A stretch of 64,000 bases of DNA, taken from positions 3,970,001-4,034,000 of the forward strand of contig CANTUQ010000078.1 in assembly GCA_947683425.1 (NCBI GenBank). The letters are read 5' to 3'. This stretch comes from Excoecaria cochinchinensis. Taxonomy: Eukaryota; Streptophyta; Magnoliopsida; Malpighiales; Euphorbiaceae. Shown here piece after piece: positions 19,955 to 31,434 of this stretch (position 1 is the first letter of the stretch; each line of letters begins with the position of its first letter). Under the pieces are notes generated by a model. The model searched no databases. It was not told the DNA's origin and saw only the letters and a list, made by a program, of their open reading frames with translations. Position numbers and translations under genes: made by a program.

Positions 19955-20990
19955 TATAAATACTGTCTTTTATTTCTCTCTCTGCCTTATAGTTTGGCTT
20001 CCCTCTCCCTCTCCCTTGCCTACCATTGCAGATCCACCCGCTAATCACCCCCCAGATGCTTGCGGCCTACCCCATGTCCCCCCAGCCGTGGCTCGCCCCC
20101 TAGTTTCGCCGTCTCCGCCGTATTCCTCTCTCTCTGGCTTGCCGCCACTTTAACCCTCCTCTCTCTTTCTGGATCTTAGTCGCCGCCGCTTCCCTCTCTC
20201 TCCACTGCCGCTTTAATGCTCCATTTCAAGGTTAGATTTGTGGGTTTTTGTTTATTGTGTATTTTAAATCTGAGTTTGGCATGTAGATTATTTTTCGTTT
20301 ATTGTTGGGTTTGCATTTATTATTGGGTTCTTGCAGATTATTTTTTAATAGCTAAAGCTATTGATTAATCTTGATTGGTGCTTTTTTTACCATTCATGCT
20401 ATTCTGTTAGTTCCCTATATCTGTTTGTGTGATTCTTGTGGCATTGGAAGAAATCTTTTATTGTGCTTTTTTATTTACGATATCTATTTTGAGTGGTGAA
20501 TTTTATTATGGGGATACTTGGCCAATTTGTGTTGAATTTGTTGGTTCTTATGGATCACTACACGTTTAGGTGGTTATTTTTGCTTGAGTTAAGCTATTAG
20601 TAATGAATAATAGTGATTGACATCGGCACTATTGATTGAAGCAAACTGGAAAAGATAGTGTTTAAATAGGCTTTAACTCGCAAAGTAGTTAGTAGGTGGG
20701 TGGTTTTCGTATTGGGCAATGGATCTATTTTCATTAACTAGAATATGAACTTTAATGCATTATCTGGAAGGCCTAATGGCTGAATCTTGATGTGTTAGTA
20801 CCCAATTTCTTCCTGTACATACCTTTCAGCTTTAAAATGACGAAGCAGTAGGTGTTTCCCTGGCCAGTTTTTTATATGTGTGTGCAGTTAGTTAGTTGGT
20901 TGTGATCTAGAATAGCAACAACATGCAAGCTTGATTAGAAAATGTCAAGGCAGACTTGTATAAATTAAGTTGGAGAGTTTTTGTGATTAT
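19955..20990 (+). other. Promoter / first exon / intron-like fragment carried by the CACTA element
   Basis: TATAAATA (19955-19962) is followed about 30 bp on by a pyrimidine-rich leader, then a GC-rich stretch (20040-20220) with runs of GCCGCC/CCGCCG unlike anything else in the element, then a donor-like AAG/GTTAGATTTG near 20230 and T-rich intron-like DNA. It looks like the 5' end of a cellular gene (core promoter, 5' UTR, intron 1). The only short frame, starting ATGCTTGCGG near 20056, stops after about 14 codons. I do not recognise the source gene. Confidence 0.5.
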
Positions 20991-21016
20991 GCTTAGTCAA
21001 GCAGGAAATATAAAGT

Positions 21017-21923
21017 GTAGATCCTGTGTATGAAATAAATTAATAAAATTAAGAAAATGCCTTAAACTTTAAAACTAAAAAATGAAGGCCTAAACGTTAT
21101 TTTTGGGCCTGAAATGGGCCATTACAATGTAAAAACTGACCGGTTAAAAATGAGCTTTCCAAAAATACATTATAATAAGCGATCAGACTCCTGTAACAAA
21201 AGTTATGGCCAATTAAAGATGATTGGCCCGATCAATGTAATCTCATAAGCGATCGGGCGAGTTTTGTCGCGATTGCGGGAGCCAAGCTTCAGTCAAGCGG
21301 TCTCCTGTCGCGAGCGCACTATTATGTATGAGCGCGACTGGGGTCCCTATCTTCTATCGCGAGCATGATCCCGGGAGTTTTGGCATTGCACCTGCGATGT
21401 GACCCTGCTTTGCTTATGTTATTTGTTTGAGATCCTTTGTTTAGTTTCTCACGTATGAGTTATGTATGTTCATGCATTTTACAGTTTATTCATTTGTAAT
21501 ATATACATATGCCTTTCGTATGATAGTGTTATAATATTGTTTTGCAATAGAATGTTCTTGTTTGTTCCTCCCCACTAAGCGTTATCACTTAGCACGGGTG
21601 TTTTCCCGTGTAGGTGGCAGGTTTCGTTTTGGCGTCGAGCATCTGCAGGTTGGCCACACAGTGAAATTGGAGTCTTTTTGTAATTTTTGTTATAGAATTT
21701 TGTATAGCTCAGTTTGATAACTGTATAGTTTTGTTATAGTACACTTTATAAAGGAATATTTATATATGTATATTTTTGGCACAATTGTAATTGACATTTA
21801 TCTATTTATGAAATGTTAAGTTATTGATATGCTAAGTTATTGATATTGTCCCAGTTATACATGTATGTGTTGTTTTGTGTGCGTGGCATCTCGACATCCT
21901 CTCGGGGGTATTGGGGTGTTACA
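21017..21923 (+). mobile_element. Partial LTR ('LTR-W') inside the CACTA element
   Basis: The right end, GGGGTGTTACA at 21913-21923, and the block CACTAAGCGTTATCACTTAG...TTTTCCCGTGTAGGT (21574-21617) match the 3' part of the solo LTR family seen at 33,784-49,485 and, on the other strand, at 53.3-57.1 and 60.5-64 kb. GC-rich TCGCGAGCGC motifs lie at 21260-21370. The left border and a target duplication could not be found, so the start is approximate. Confidence 0.5.
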
Positions 21924-22199
21924 TCCACCAACTACGTAGCATAGATTTGTATTTTTTCGTTATTAATACTAACTTTATATTGTTTTTGTTATGGCTTTCA
22001 TGGATTTTTACTTTACAGTAATTTAATATATTTTCAGGATTTTAATTGTTATGCAATACAATTTTTATATTATATTATCAATAAAAAAATTTTCTTAAAT
22101 TTCATTATGAATTTGGATTATATTTATTTATAAATAAATAATTTGATTGACACTTTACATTATGCCAAGCTAGCATAATTTTACAATTTCTGATGTTAA

Positions 22200-22510
22200 A
22201 AATAGCAATGGAAGAGAAATTCTATTGCTATTTTTAGCAATGAAATTTTATTCGGTTGCTATATATAGCAACAAAAATAGAATTCTGTTGCTAATGTAGC
22301 AACGGAAAAATCAATTCCATTGATAATGTTGACCAATTCACTGAAACATATATTGGTTAGATTTAGCAATGGAATTTAAATTCCATTGCTAAAAGCATAT
22401 TCGGTTGCTAAAAAATACCCACTGTCAAAATTGCAACCGAATTTTCCATTGCTAATTTTGATTAGCAACAAAAATTCAACAAATTCGGTTGCTAATTTTC
22501 ATTACTATTT
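22200..22510. repeat. Right subterminal repeat array of the CACTA element
   Basis: About ten diverged copies of TAGCAAYGGAA in both orientations, ending a few bases before the terminal inverted repeat. Confidence 0.8.
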
Positions 22511-24209
22511 GATAATTTTCTTGTAGTGGACATAAGCTTTTTCAACACAGAAGGCCCTTCCCAAGTTGGTCTAAACTTGCCTCGGATGTTCAGAACCCTT
22601 GGTCTCATATGCTTGAATACTAAATCCCCTTCCTTTAAGGGATGCCTCTTGACCTTTTTCCCAAATGAATGAGCCAGCCTCTTTTGATAGACCTAATTGT
22701 GGTAGTAGGTTTGTATCCTACCTTCATCTAGTAGGTTTAACTGCAATAGGCATTATTGTGCCCATTCCATTTCTGGTATCTTGGCTTCTAAGACTACCCG
22801 CTCAATTTCTACCGGCAATACTACTTTTGTTCTGTATACCAAGGAGAGTGGCGTAGCCCTTGTTGAAGTTCTAACGGTGGTCCTATAACCCCATAGTGCA
22901 AAAGGTAGTTTTTTTTGCCCAATCTTTATTGGTCTGTACCATTTTAGCCAGTATTCTCTTCATGTTCTTGTTTGCTACCTCGACTACTCTATTGGCCTGT
23001 AGACAGTAGAGAAAAGACTTATGGTGTTGGATGTCGTACTTCTTGAGAATTTGCTTAGTCTCGGCATGGAACTGTACCCTATTATCCAACACAACATGAT
23101 GCGGAAGCCCATATCTACAAATCAGGCGCTCAATGAATCTGGCTATTTCTTAAGCACCCAACTTCTTAAAGGATTCAGTCTCTACCCACTTAGTAAAGTA
23201 ATCGATAGTGACTATAATGAATCTATGCCTGTTAAAAGCTATCGGATATATCTCCCCTATGATGTTAATTCCCTAAGCTGTAAATGGCCAAGGAGAAGTA
23301 AGGTTGCACAATTTTGAAACCAGCAGGTGTTCGAGATTGGCATACTATTGGCACAGTTGACATCATTTGACATACTCGGAGCAGTCTATATCCATTGTTA
23401 GCCAGAAGAAACCTTAGCGACATGATTTTCTTTGCCAAAGTGAGGCCATTCATATGGGCTCCATAGACTCTAGCATGGGTCTCTTCCATAACCTTTTTGG
23501 CTTCTTTCTCTTCCAAACACCACAGTTGAATGCCATTGACTTGCCTCTTATATAACAACCCATCTATACTGATGAACTGAGTGGATAGCTTACGGATCAT
23601 CTTCTGGTCCTTTTTAGTAACTTCTTCTGGGAATATTGACCTCTCTAAATAGTTCTGAAAATCATAGTACATTGGCTTCCCATCAGTAACCTCAATGTCT
23701 ATGACTTGTTCAGTTTCAAAGTATGGCTTGCTTGAACTAGAAATCAATAGGGCTTCATGACAACTCCTTCGGGGTTATCCCACATAGACACTAGGGTGGC
23801 GAGAGCATCTGCCAATTGGTTCTCATCTTGAGGCACATAGTTGAAAGTGCAAACTTCGAATTGGCCATTCAATTCCTTCAAACACCTCACATACGACAAT
23901 AGCCTTTCTTTTTTGACAGACCATTCACGCCTGACTTGAAGGATTACCAAGGACGTGTCTCAAAAAACTTATGTAGTCTTTGCCCCCACAGCTAAAAGCG
24001 CTTCTAACCTAAATATGTAAGCTTCGTACTTAGCCTCATTATTGGTAGCCCTATATCTCAGCTTCTTGGCTAAGGGAAGTTTCCCACCTTCTGGGGTTAT
24101 TAGAATTACTCTTGTTGTTCACTCTTTTGTTATCAGAATTACTCTTGTTATCAGAATTACTCTTTTGTTGTTCACTGCTCCATCAAAATGCATCTGCCAT
24201 TAATGGGAA

Positions 24210-24579
24210 CTCAAATTCGAATTGGTCTCCATTGATGGGATGATCAGCTAGGAATTCCACTATAGCTCGACCTTTAATGGTTGTTCTGGTGATGTACTCT
24301 ATGTCGAATTCTTGTAGCAGTATTAACCATCTCCCTAGTTTACCTGGTAGAGAAGGTGCTTCCTGAAGGTACCTCAAAGGATTCTGCTTGGCGATTGCTT
24401 GCACCTTGTACGAATGGAAATAATGTCTTAACTCCTTTGAAGCCCAGATTACTGCCAGAAAAATCTTTTCCACCTCGACATACTTGGCTCTTAGGAAATA
24501 TCTTTTCCACCTTGACATTCTTTGAAGCCCAGATTCAAGAGCTGATCATCCCATCAATGGAGAACAATTCGAATTGGAG
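24210..24579. repeat. 39-bp inverted repeat and short direct repeats at the 5' deletion junction of Tat element 1
   Basis: 24210-24248 and the reverse complement of 24541-24579 agree except at two positions (shared core CTCCATTGATGGGATGATCA). Between them are direct repeats CTTTGAAGCCCAGATT (24435, 24520) and ATCTTTTCCACCTYGACAT (24463, 24500). The inverted copy directly adjoins the primer binding site. Confidence 0.85.
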
Positions 24580-24585
24580 TTGCCA
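24571..24585 (-). promoter_or_regulatory. Primer binding site of Tat element 1
   Basis: On the minus strand, one base after the end of the 5' LTR: TGGCAACTCCAATTC. Its first 13 bases match the PBS of Tat element 2 (TGGCAATTCCAAT) except for one. The sequence then switches into an inverted piece of RNase H. The cognate tRNA was not determined. Confidence 0.7.
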
Positions 24586-24586
24586 C

Positions 24587-26825
24587 TGCGACATGCACCG
24601 AACATAGTGTGGCACCTTGAGTCGCACTCAAAAGTCCGCTTTTAGGACTGAAGGCCTGATAGAGGTTCATTTTAACTCGTAAAGGTTGGTCGCTTCGCAA
24701 TAGGACGGGAATCACCCCTATCTCATTGTTGATGATCAACTTACGGAGGCATCTAAGTGGGCACTAAGAGGTACGTTATGGTGTCGCCACCTAATAACAT
24801 ATTGAAAAAGTTTTAGTCTAACCTCATGAAGCCTAAACCAAAGAAGGTTTGAGGCATCTCTCTTACTTATACCTTGGTTAAGTTTATAAATGAGTTTTTA
24901 TGATTAATCTTCCATTGCTCTTTTTCACACAATGCAAATAAAATAAAGGTGAATTACAAACATACAAAGGAAATGAGATAAATAAAGTGATAAAATAAAG
25001 TTATAATTGTCCCAAAAATGCAAAGCCTATAAGAAGATAAGATGCATATATAAATCGAGGTATTCATTTGGATGAAAACATTGGTTCACGCATACATACT
25101 TACGAAATAGGAGAGTTTCTTTAGTAACTTTAAAAAATTAGGTTGAGTGATCCCATTTTTATAAAGAGAAACTCTTATTTGGAAGCGATATTTTGTTAGA
25201 TAGAAATAAGGACATTGGTCCCATTTTATTAAGAAAATTCCAACTAATTAGTATAAAATTTTTGATGAATTTTTATATTAACGTGTACAAAAAGTCTTTA
25301 TTATCACAAGTCTAAATTATAGTAAAAGAAAACAAGATAAAATAAATCAAGCAAATGCATAGAAACATAACCAGCCCCCAATATGACTCGAATGCTTCAA
25401 TCTCCACGCCCCCATTCTCGAAGAGAATGCTCACAAAAATGAATGCATTTAGGCCATAAAATAAAGAAGGGAATAACTCATTAATGAAGTCATAAGAGCA
25501 TTTAAATAAATAAAGACCATTCTGAAATTAAAGAAAATAAAGATATTAAAATATAAGGGGTAAGAACTAAAGCTACATGCTTAAAAAAATATTAGGGGCA
25601 AAATATGTTGAGAAGACATTAAAAGGCAAAGAGAAAAATGCATTAAAACAAACATGGATGGCTAAACAGGGCCCATAGATGGGCACAAACAAGAGAGATG
25701 GGCGGGGAAGGTAGCGACAGACGGGATGGAAAGCTTTCGCTCCATCCTGTCTGTCCCTTGAAAGACACCCGTCTCTCAAGCCTTCTTCCCGTCTGTCGTG
25801 CCCAGAACGTGAAGAACACACTCAAACATATGTTAAAATGTTTTCTAACTCAAAATTAATGCATAAGAGACCTCAAACATACATATTAAACCCTAAAAAT
25901 GCATCAAAATAATTTTTAAGATCTTAAGAGGCCATTTAACCCAAATAAAAACGTAAAACCACAAAAATCACATATTCACGAATCAAAACACATCACATAC
26001 TATATATTCAAATTTAAACATGGAATAATCATGTCTAAGCCCATAATATTTACCTTTGAATAATTTTCTTAGCTTTTGGAGAAATAAAAAGTGCTTTTGC
26101 CTCCTTAAACTAAAAAAAAAAAGATTTGAAATTTAGAGAGAAGGCACTTTCTCTCTCTAGAAAATATCCTTCCTTTTAGTTGATTTCTAAGAGAGATTGA
26201 TGTTCTAATAGAAGATCTAAACTTAGGAAAGTAAAATAAATTGTGTTTTTAATCAAAAGCTCTTGAAGTTTTCCCTCAAAAACCCTAAAACCCCAAGTTT
26301 TCCTTCTCTATCTTTTTCTCTCTAAAAATCCCAACTTTTCTTTTCACATAAAACGCTCTCATTTTTTTTTTACCTTTTCTCTTTCTTTTTATACCCAAAC
26401 TGACAAGGTTAGGTTTCCCTTTTTGGTAGAGACAAAACCTCATTTTTTAGACTAGGATCTGCAGGAATTAGGTGAGGATACCAACCAAATTCCTCATTTT
26501 CTGTTGCACTGAGCAATTTGCAGATTTCTACAGAAAGGGGTAACAGACAGGGATCTATCAAAGGCACCCCCAGAAATTACCAAAATTCCATGGACGGGCT
26601 CAAGCTGTCAGCGACAGACGGGCGTCTATCACCCATAGACCGGCATCTGGCGATAAAAATCTATAATTTTGCATTTAAAGCCATCATTTCATTTTCAGCA
26701 ATGTGCAACAGGCTAGAAGATAGGAAAATGACCAAAAATATGGGAGTCAAAGGTTAGAATCAAGCACTTTCGCTCTGCGATATGCATCATAGACAACTTT
26801 TCATCACTAGGTAACTCTATCTATA
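24587..26825 (-). repeat. 5' LTR of Tat element 1
   Basis: 2,239 bp, collinear with 13046-15372. Its element-sense start has lost about 30 bp (TATAGA is followed directly by TAGAGTTACC). A TATA box reads on the minus strand at 26393-26385. It ends TGCATGTCGCA before the PBS. Confidence 0.85.
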
Positions 26826-26926
26826 GGCGCCTTATTCAATAAGTCGGCCATTTACTTTGTGACACGTTGCTGTGTCAATTTGAAATGTTTAAAATGTCTA
26901 ACTTGTTGAGGAATGAGCATTTTTCC

Positions 26927-26934
26927 TATAAATA
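26927..26934 (+). promoter_or_regulatory. TATA box of the second antisense ORF
   Basis: TATAAATA about 60 bp upstream of the plus-strand 'gypsy-type transposon' ORF remnant, with a pyrimidine-rich leader after it. Confidence 0.5.
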
Positions 26935-26987
26935 GGTAACCCTTTTTTCATTTTCCACTTTTACAAAAGCTTTTAAACTTCCTTCGA

Positions 26988-28819
26988 AATTTCTTGGAGT
27001 TTCTTAATTTTTCTTTTCTCGACTATGGTTTGCGGTTTCCGCTTAATAATTTTGACATCAGTATTATGAAGGGCTATGGAATAGCTCCTAATCAACTGAA
27101 TCTGAATGGATGGAGGACGATTGCCTGCTTTAAGATACTCTGTGGGCAAAAGGCATCGAAGTCATCCCATGCTTGGAGCTTTTTACCTACTTCTTTTACA
27201 TTTCAAGCTGGCCAGATAGGACAGAGTATTACTTCACCAGCCGGCCTAAGAGGCAGTTGTTCAGTCTTCCTTATTCGGTCAAAGGCTATAAAGATAAGTA
27301 CTTCTTACTGGATAAGAAATAAGGATTTAGGGTTAGCCTTTATCAATCGGACAATGCAATAAGTTTAAGTGATCAAGTGGGTGATCTCCCAAAGTACTAC
27401 TCAGATATTGAGAAGCTCATGGTGTATGTTAAAGAGCACGAGGATGATTTGATCAATTTCGAGAGTCTATTGGCTTCTCTAGACAAGCCTTTTGGGGCAC
27501 AACGTAAGCCCTTAGAATTTACGAAGTTTTATTAATCATCTTTCATACATCATTGTATTGTCTTTCAGATTCTTTGATTATCTAGGTTGTAATACTTAAC
27601 TTGTCTCTCGGTCGTTGCTATGGATGCTTCCATGAGTTAACAGCTTGGCCATGAAGTGATTGAGAAGATGAACAATGCTTTCAAGTAGAGCGAGAGCAGG
27701 AAAAGGAAGTCTGATCGATCGGCTAATCCTAGGAGGAAGTTCATTCTTAGGCCATGTCTTGTGGCGATTTTAGAGGAGGTTCCCAATGTTCGGGAGGTCT
27801 CTCTTCCCTAACCATCTTAACCACTAGCTGCTGATCCAACACCATCTGCTGGGGTGATCATCGAATATGCCTAAGAGGTGACTTTGCCAGGGCATCCTCC
27901 GATCGGATAGTGTCAGAAGCTCCTTCGGTCGTTGCTACTGTTTTTCCTCTATCGAGGATATTTCTTTGAAAGAGTTCTTAACCTAGCGGGTTGGTCAAGG
28001 TTATTCTGTTCGATAATTGGCAACTACAAACTTTGTTAGCTGGGGATTAATGTTGGAGAAGGACGTCCATAACATAGGGCAGGTTATTTTTCCTAGTCGG
28101 GAACTCCAGGAAATACAAAGCTCTATTTTTTAGGTAAAATCTCCCCTTCTTTCCTTCTCTCTCTCTCTCTCTTTTTTTTTTACCTTTACGTTCAAGTCTT
28201 ATCTTCGGGATAGGCTATACAAAGGTTAATGCAAGTTTACACAAGTAATGTGGCTTGAAAGGGAAAATTGATGAGAAAAGCAAGTCTGAATGGGATACGA
28301 GGGAGAAGTTGGTGCTGTAATCCAAAGAGTATAAGACTAGGCTCGCCATTCTTTTTCAAGCAAAAGGCACAACTTCTCATTCTTTGCTCCTAAGTTGAGG
28401 ACCTTCAGGCATAAATCAAGGCTCTGAAGAAGGAATAAGAAGAAAAGCTGAATTCTCTTCAGCAGGATTGGGAGAAGGCATTGAATGATCTAAAGGAGTT
28501 TATGACTGACTAGATTATTGTCTTTTAGAATGAATTGCTAAATCTTGTTGTGTACATGTGCGATGATCATTTCCCTGAGGTGGCCTTTAGTTTTTTCGAA
28601 GATTCATCCTCCTTGTTGGTGCCCCCTCCCGAGGGCGAGGGAGAAGAAGGTCCGATGACTGCCTAGGAAAATGATCATGCTATCGCCAAAGGCAAAAGTC
28701 CTACAGCTATCGAGGAAAATGCTCCTATCGCTAAAAGGGATAATCCTGCTACTCTCGAGGGGAATGCCCTTGTTATCGAGGAACATGCTCCTAAAGGGGA
28801 TATAAATATAGAAAATTAG
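26988..28819 (+). pseudogene. 'Putative gypsy type transposon' (PF04195-like) antisense ORF, degenerate
   Basis: The first block reads LRFPLNNFDISIMKGYGIAP and NQLNLNGWRTIACFKIL, then after a frameshift near 27140 LFSLPYSVKGYKDKYFLL, and LPKYYSDIEKLMVYVKEHED. This is the layout (FPL...YGIAP.QL..N.W....F..L, then KGWKDRFF) of the plant 'transposase (putative) gypsy type' domain. A short intron is likely (27504-27568, GTAAGC...TTTCAG). A basic segment MNNAFK.SESRKRKSDRS (27669-27720), a coiled-coil-like stretch (28400-28510) and a Glu/Pro-rich tail to 28819 follow. Many stops interrupt it. No intact start codon is evident. It faces an integrase remnant on the opposite strand, as antisense ORFs in Tat elements do. 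Confidence 0.65.
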
Positions 28820-29532
28820 AATCGAAATTTCTTGTATTTAGGTTTTGTTAAGTTTATTATACTTAAAACCTAAAATAAATGAACTTTTTTTTCAATCTTT
28901 CGCTTTACTTATTATGCTACAATTGTATTCGAATGGAAAAATTTTCTTAATGAATGTGAGATTTAACATTTCACTTGTCACAAGGGACTCAAAAAATTTT
29001 CCTGTACGTATTTCAAGCTTAATAAGCAAGTGATTTGATCGGATGACATGGCCAGTTTGTAAGTTAGCTTGGGAATGAATGTCAACTAGTGCAAATAGTC
29101 GTGTTAAGTATGACTTAGCAAGTTTAGGTTAAGAAAAAGAAAAGTGTTAAAGCTGTAATGCCGATAATCCAATTGGATGTTAATCTTGTAAGCAACTTGG
29201 GATGTCGTCAAGTTTATCAGAACAAATGAATATATTGAATAAATCATGCAATAGCTTTATGAATTCTCGAAACGAAGTTGTCTAAAAAGTTTCCTATTCA
29301 TGATGTTTGAATGTTCCATTTTTCAGGAGCCCATCGACATCTCTGCATTGGAACGTTTTTCGATCGGGAACAATCGTCAAGTTGGCAAGCAATCATGTTA
29401 GATGTGACTTTACAATATAACTTGGGAACCTTAATCGACAAGAGATGCAATTGATTCAAATTCCTTTTGCAATTTCTTGGGAGAAATTTGCAACTTGTAT
29501 ATTTAGTAATCATAATTGATCTGAATACAATG
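28820..29532. other. Spacer between antisense ORF and integrase remnant
   Basis: AT-rich, no gene seen. The minus ORF 29298-29513 shows no recognisable domain. Confidence 0.4.
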
Positions 29533-29957
29533 TTACATTAAGTACTTCTTGAGTACTTCGACGTTCCATGATCTTAGGATGCCCGAACCATCTAAAGTTC
29601 TTATTTTATAGGTACTTCTGCTGAGGATCTTGGAAATTTTGTAAGGTCCCTCTTAATTGGGCTTGAGCTTTCCTACTCTGGCATTGCCGAAGCTGATTTT
29701 GGCCTTTCTTTGGACAAAATCTCCAACATTGAAAGTCTTCGACTTGACTCTATTATTGTAGTACTTGGCGATTCTTTGCTTGTAAGTTGCTATTTTGGTG
29801 TAGGCATCCTCTCTTCTTTCTTCGATCAGATCCAAGTCTTGTTTTATTTCATGCATATTGTTATGATCGAAAAAGAATGTTATTCAATAAGAGGGGATTC
29901 CTACTTCCACCAGTATTACTGCTTTTAAGGACACCGGCAAAAATGGAGTTTGCACAG
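29533..29957 (-). pseudogene. Integrase C-terminal fragment of a third Tat-type gypsy element
   Basis: Minus-strand reading gives VILVEVGIPSY, IKQDLDLIEERREDAYTKIA, RIAKYYNNRVKSKTFNVGDF, VQRKAKISFGNARVGKLKPN, a TAA in place of the conserved Trp, then EGPYKISKIL and WNVEVLKKYLM. These are the typical closing blocks of Tat/Athila-type integrase. At 29957 the sequence changes abruptly into a copia LTR, so the rest of this element is missing. Confidence 0.8.
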
Positions 29958-30705
29958 TCCATCTTTATTCCTAAAATACCCTTGTGAATCCCATTGCCTT
30001 GCATTCCACTTTGACCAAAGTTTACTTAACAAAGATGCATAGAAATGCATGAGATAGAACTCCCTACTATAATAGGGATGGTAAATCCTTTATTGATTAC
30101 TCAACTACCTCCACGTAGTTCATGTTATACCCAATCTTTGAGCTATATATACCAATTGAGGAGTGAAAGCATAATAGTCAAAGCATAACACTTACTACCA
30201 GAGATACCTTTGTGATCTCAAGTCTGAGGATACTTGTACAACTGATATGATAAGATACATCATTATTATAGTATAAGTATCCATATGAAGTTTCCCATGA
30301 TAAGTCTCTAATTTACTTGTTCTTTTAACAAGCATCCACATGTTAACTTTGATTATCTCAATGATCACAGCTAATGAGAACTATTGCTTGAACTATTTAA
30401 AAAGTTTAACATGTGATAGTGTATTCGTATTAATAATGTCCTATCTTGTTAATACTATGACTAGGGATTATTTAGGTATTAACACATTTGCATACAATAG
30501 GTATCTCATTTCATTAACCCTTCATGATTACCTTTATACTATGTTCATATACCAAGGACTACATTATATAGTTTAAGTCATAAAGTAAGTGTTAATATAC
30601 AAAAGCACTAAAGAATGCATGAATGCCTTATTATTATTCAAATAGAATGTTTTATACATGGATAAAAACCCTATTATACATGGGCTCTAGGGAATATCTC
30701 TAATA
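29958..30705 (-). repeat. 3' LTR of the copia element, truncated
   Basis: It is collinear with 60150-60465 for about 300 bp (for example TTTATTCCTAAAATR and AACTCCCYASTATAAYWGGG) and then continues alone. In element sense it begins TATTAGAGATATTCCC at 30705, just after the purine-rich AAGTGGGAGAT. The part matching 59033-60150 is absent, so the LTR is cut at 29958. Confidence 0.7.
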
Positions 30706-31434
30706 ATCTCCCACTTGCACTTAAGCCAATCACCCATATATTTAAAGTCCATATAATGTACGTGGTGATCGAACTTATTATGGGATAGTGTTTTCGTGAA
30801 AGGATCTGCCATATTATCATCTGTGGGAACTTTATCAATCTTCACATCATTCCTGTCTATAATCTCCATGATGAGACGGTAGCGTCTGAGGACATGTTTG
30901 TATCTTTAATGAGACCGTGGTTCATTTTCTATTGCAATGGCTCCATTATTGTCATAATACAGAGGTATTGGATTAATAATGCCAGGGACTACTCCTAGTT
31001 CTATGATGAACTTCTTAATCCACAAAGCTTCCTTTACTGCCTCAAAAGCTGCAATGGACTCAGCCTCCATTGTTGAGTCTACAGTCATCTCCTATTTAGA
31101 ATTCTTTCAACTGACTGCTTCTCTACACATTAAAAACACAATACCTAACTATGATTTAAAATCTTTTTTATGAGATTGAAAATTGGCATCTGTGTACCCG
31201 CTTACTTGTAAATCATTATCTCTATACACCAATAACATTTCTTTAGTCCTTCTCAAATACTTAAGGATGTTCTTGACTGCCATCTAGTGTTCCTTCCCAT
31301 AATTAAACTAGAATATGCTCATGACACTTAGAGCATATGAAACATCTAGACGCGTACATAGCATAGCATAAATGATTTATCCTATTGTAGGTGCATATGT
31401 GATCCTCCTCATGCTGTCTCTCTACTTTTGTCAA
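30687..31434 (-). pseudogene. copia RNase H and end of RT
   Basis: From 31420 down: RRITYAPTIG, a stop, IIYAMLCTRLDVSYALSV, AVKNILKYLRRTKEMLLVY, VSGYTDANF, then MTVDSTMEAESIAAFEAVKE, ALWIKKFIIELGVV, LYYDNNGAIAIENEPRSH, KIDKVPTDDNMADPFTKTLS. These are the standard copia RNase H blocks, with the acidic residues of STMEAE and YTDANF kept. Stops interrupt it in the upstream half. Upstream sequence resumes beyond the insertion at 50.5 kb, but about 70 codons of RT are missing at the junction. Confidence 0.85.

Larger units (their letters stand above)
19095..22528. mobile_element. Non-autonomous CACTA (En/Spm) element inside pol of Tat element 1
   Basis: The right end is CACTACAAGAAAAT read on the minus strand (22528-22515), the standard CACTA terminus. 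The left end, CATTAAGAGAAAAT (19095-19108), matches 11 of 14 positions. The 3-bp target duplication GAC lies at 19092-19094 and 22529-22531. Both subterminal regions (19110-19950, 22200-22510) are arrays of TAGCAACGGAA and its reverse complement. No transposase is present. The middle holds a promoter-like segment and part of an LTR. Confidence 0.88.
19004..24518 (-). pseudogene. pol remnant of Tat element 1 (end of RT, RNase H, integrase), interrupted by CACTA
   Basis: Minus-strand coding pieces are 24518-22532 and, beyond the CACTA insertion, 19094-19004. From the N-terminal side: the end of RT with an RT-linked RNase H-like segment (KELRHYFHSY, EFDIEYITRTTIKGRA, FLADHP), a second RNase H with broken start and ADALATLVSMW, an integrase zinc-binding region (HARVYGAHMNG), the core with NRVQFHAETKQILKKY and VVEVANKNM, and a C-terminus with FRPTWEGPSVLKKLM. 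The C-terminal frame continues across the CACTA once the element and one GAC copy are ignored, and ends with TAA at 19004-19006. Many stops and frameshifts interrupt the rest. gag, protease and the RT core are missing. Confidence 0.85.
13046..26825 (-). mobile_element. Tat element 1: Ty3/gypsy LTR retrotransposon of the Tat lineage, decayed
   Basis: Direct repeats 13046-15372 and 24587-26825 flank a minus-strand interior. The flanking pentamers GGCAC (13041-13045) and GGCGC (26826-26830) are a target duplication with one transition. In element sense the order is 5' LTR, PBS (24585-24571), deletion of gag, protease and most of RT, RNase H and integrase (24518-22532), a CACTA insertion, the last pol codons (19094-19004), an antisense ORF (17473-18480 on +), a tandem-repeat block (16435-15529) and the 3' LTR. 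The Tat assignment rests on pol sequence, the antisense ORF, the 3' repeats and LTR ends shared with Tat element 2 (TGTAGACACCGGG; here G to A). Confidence 0.9.
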
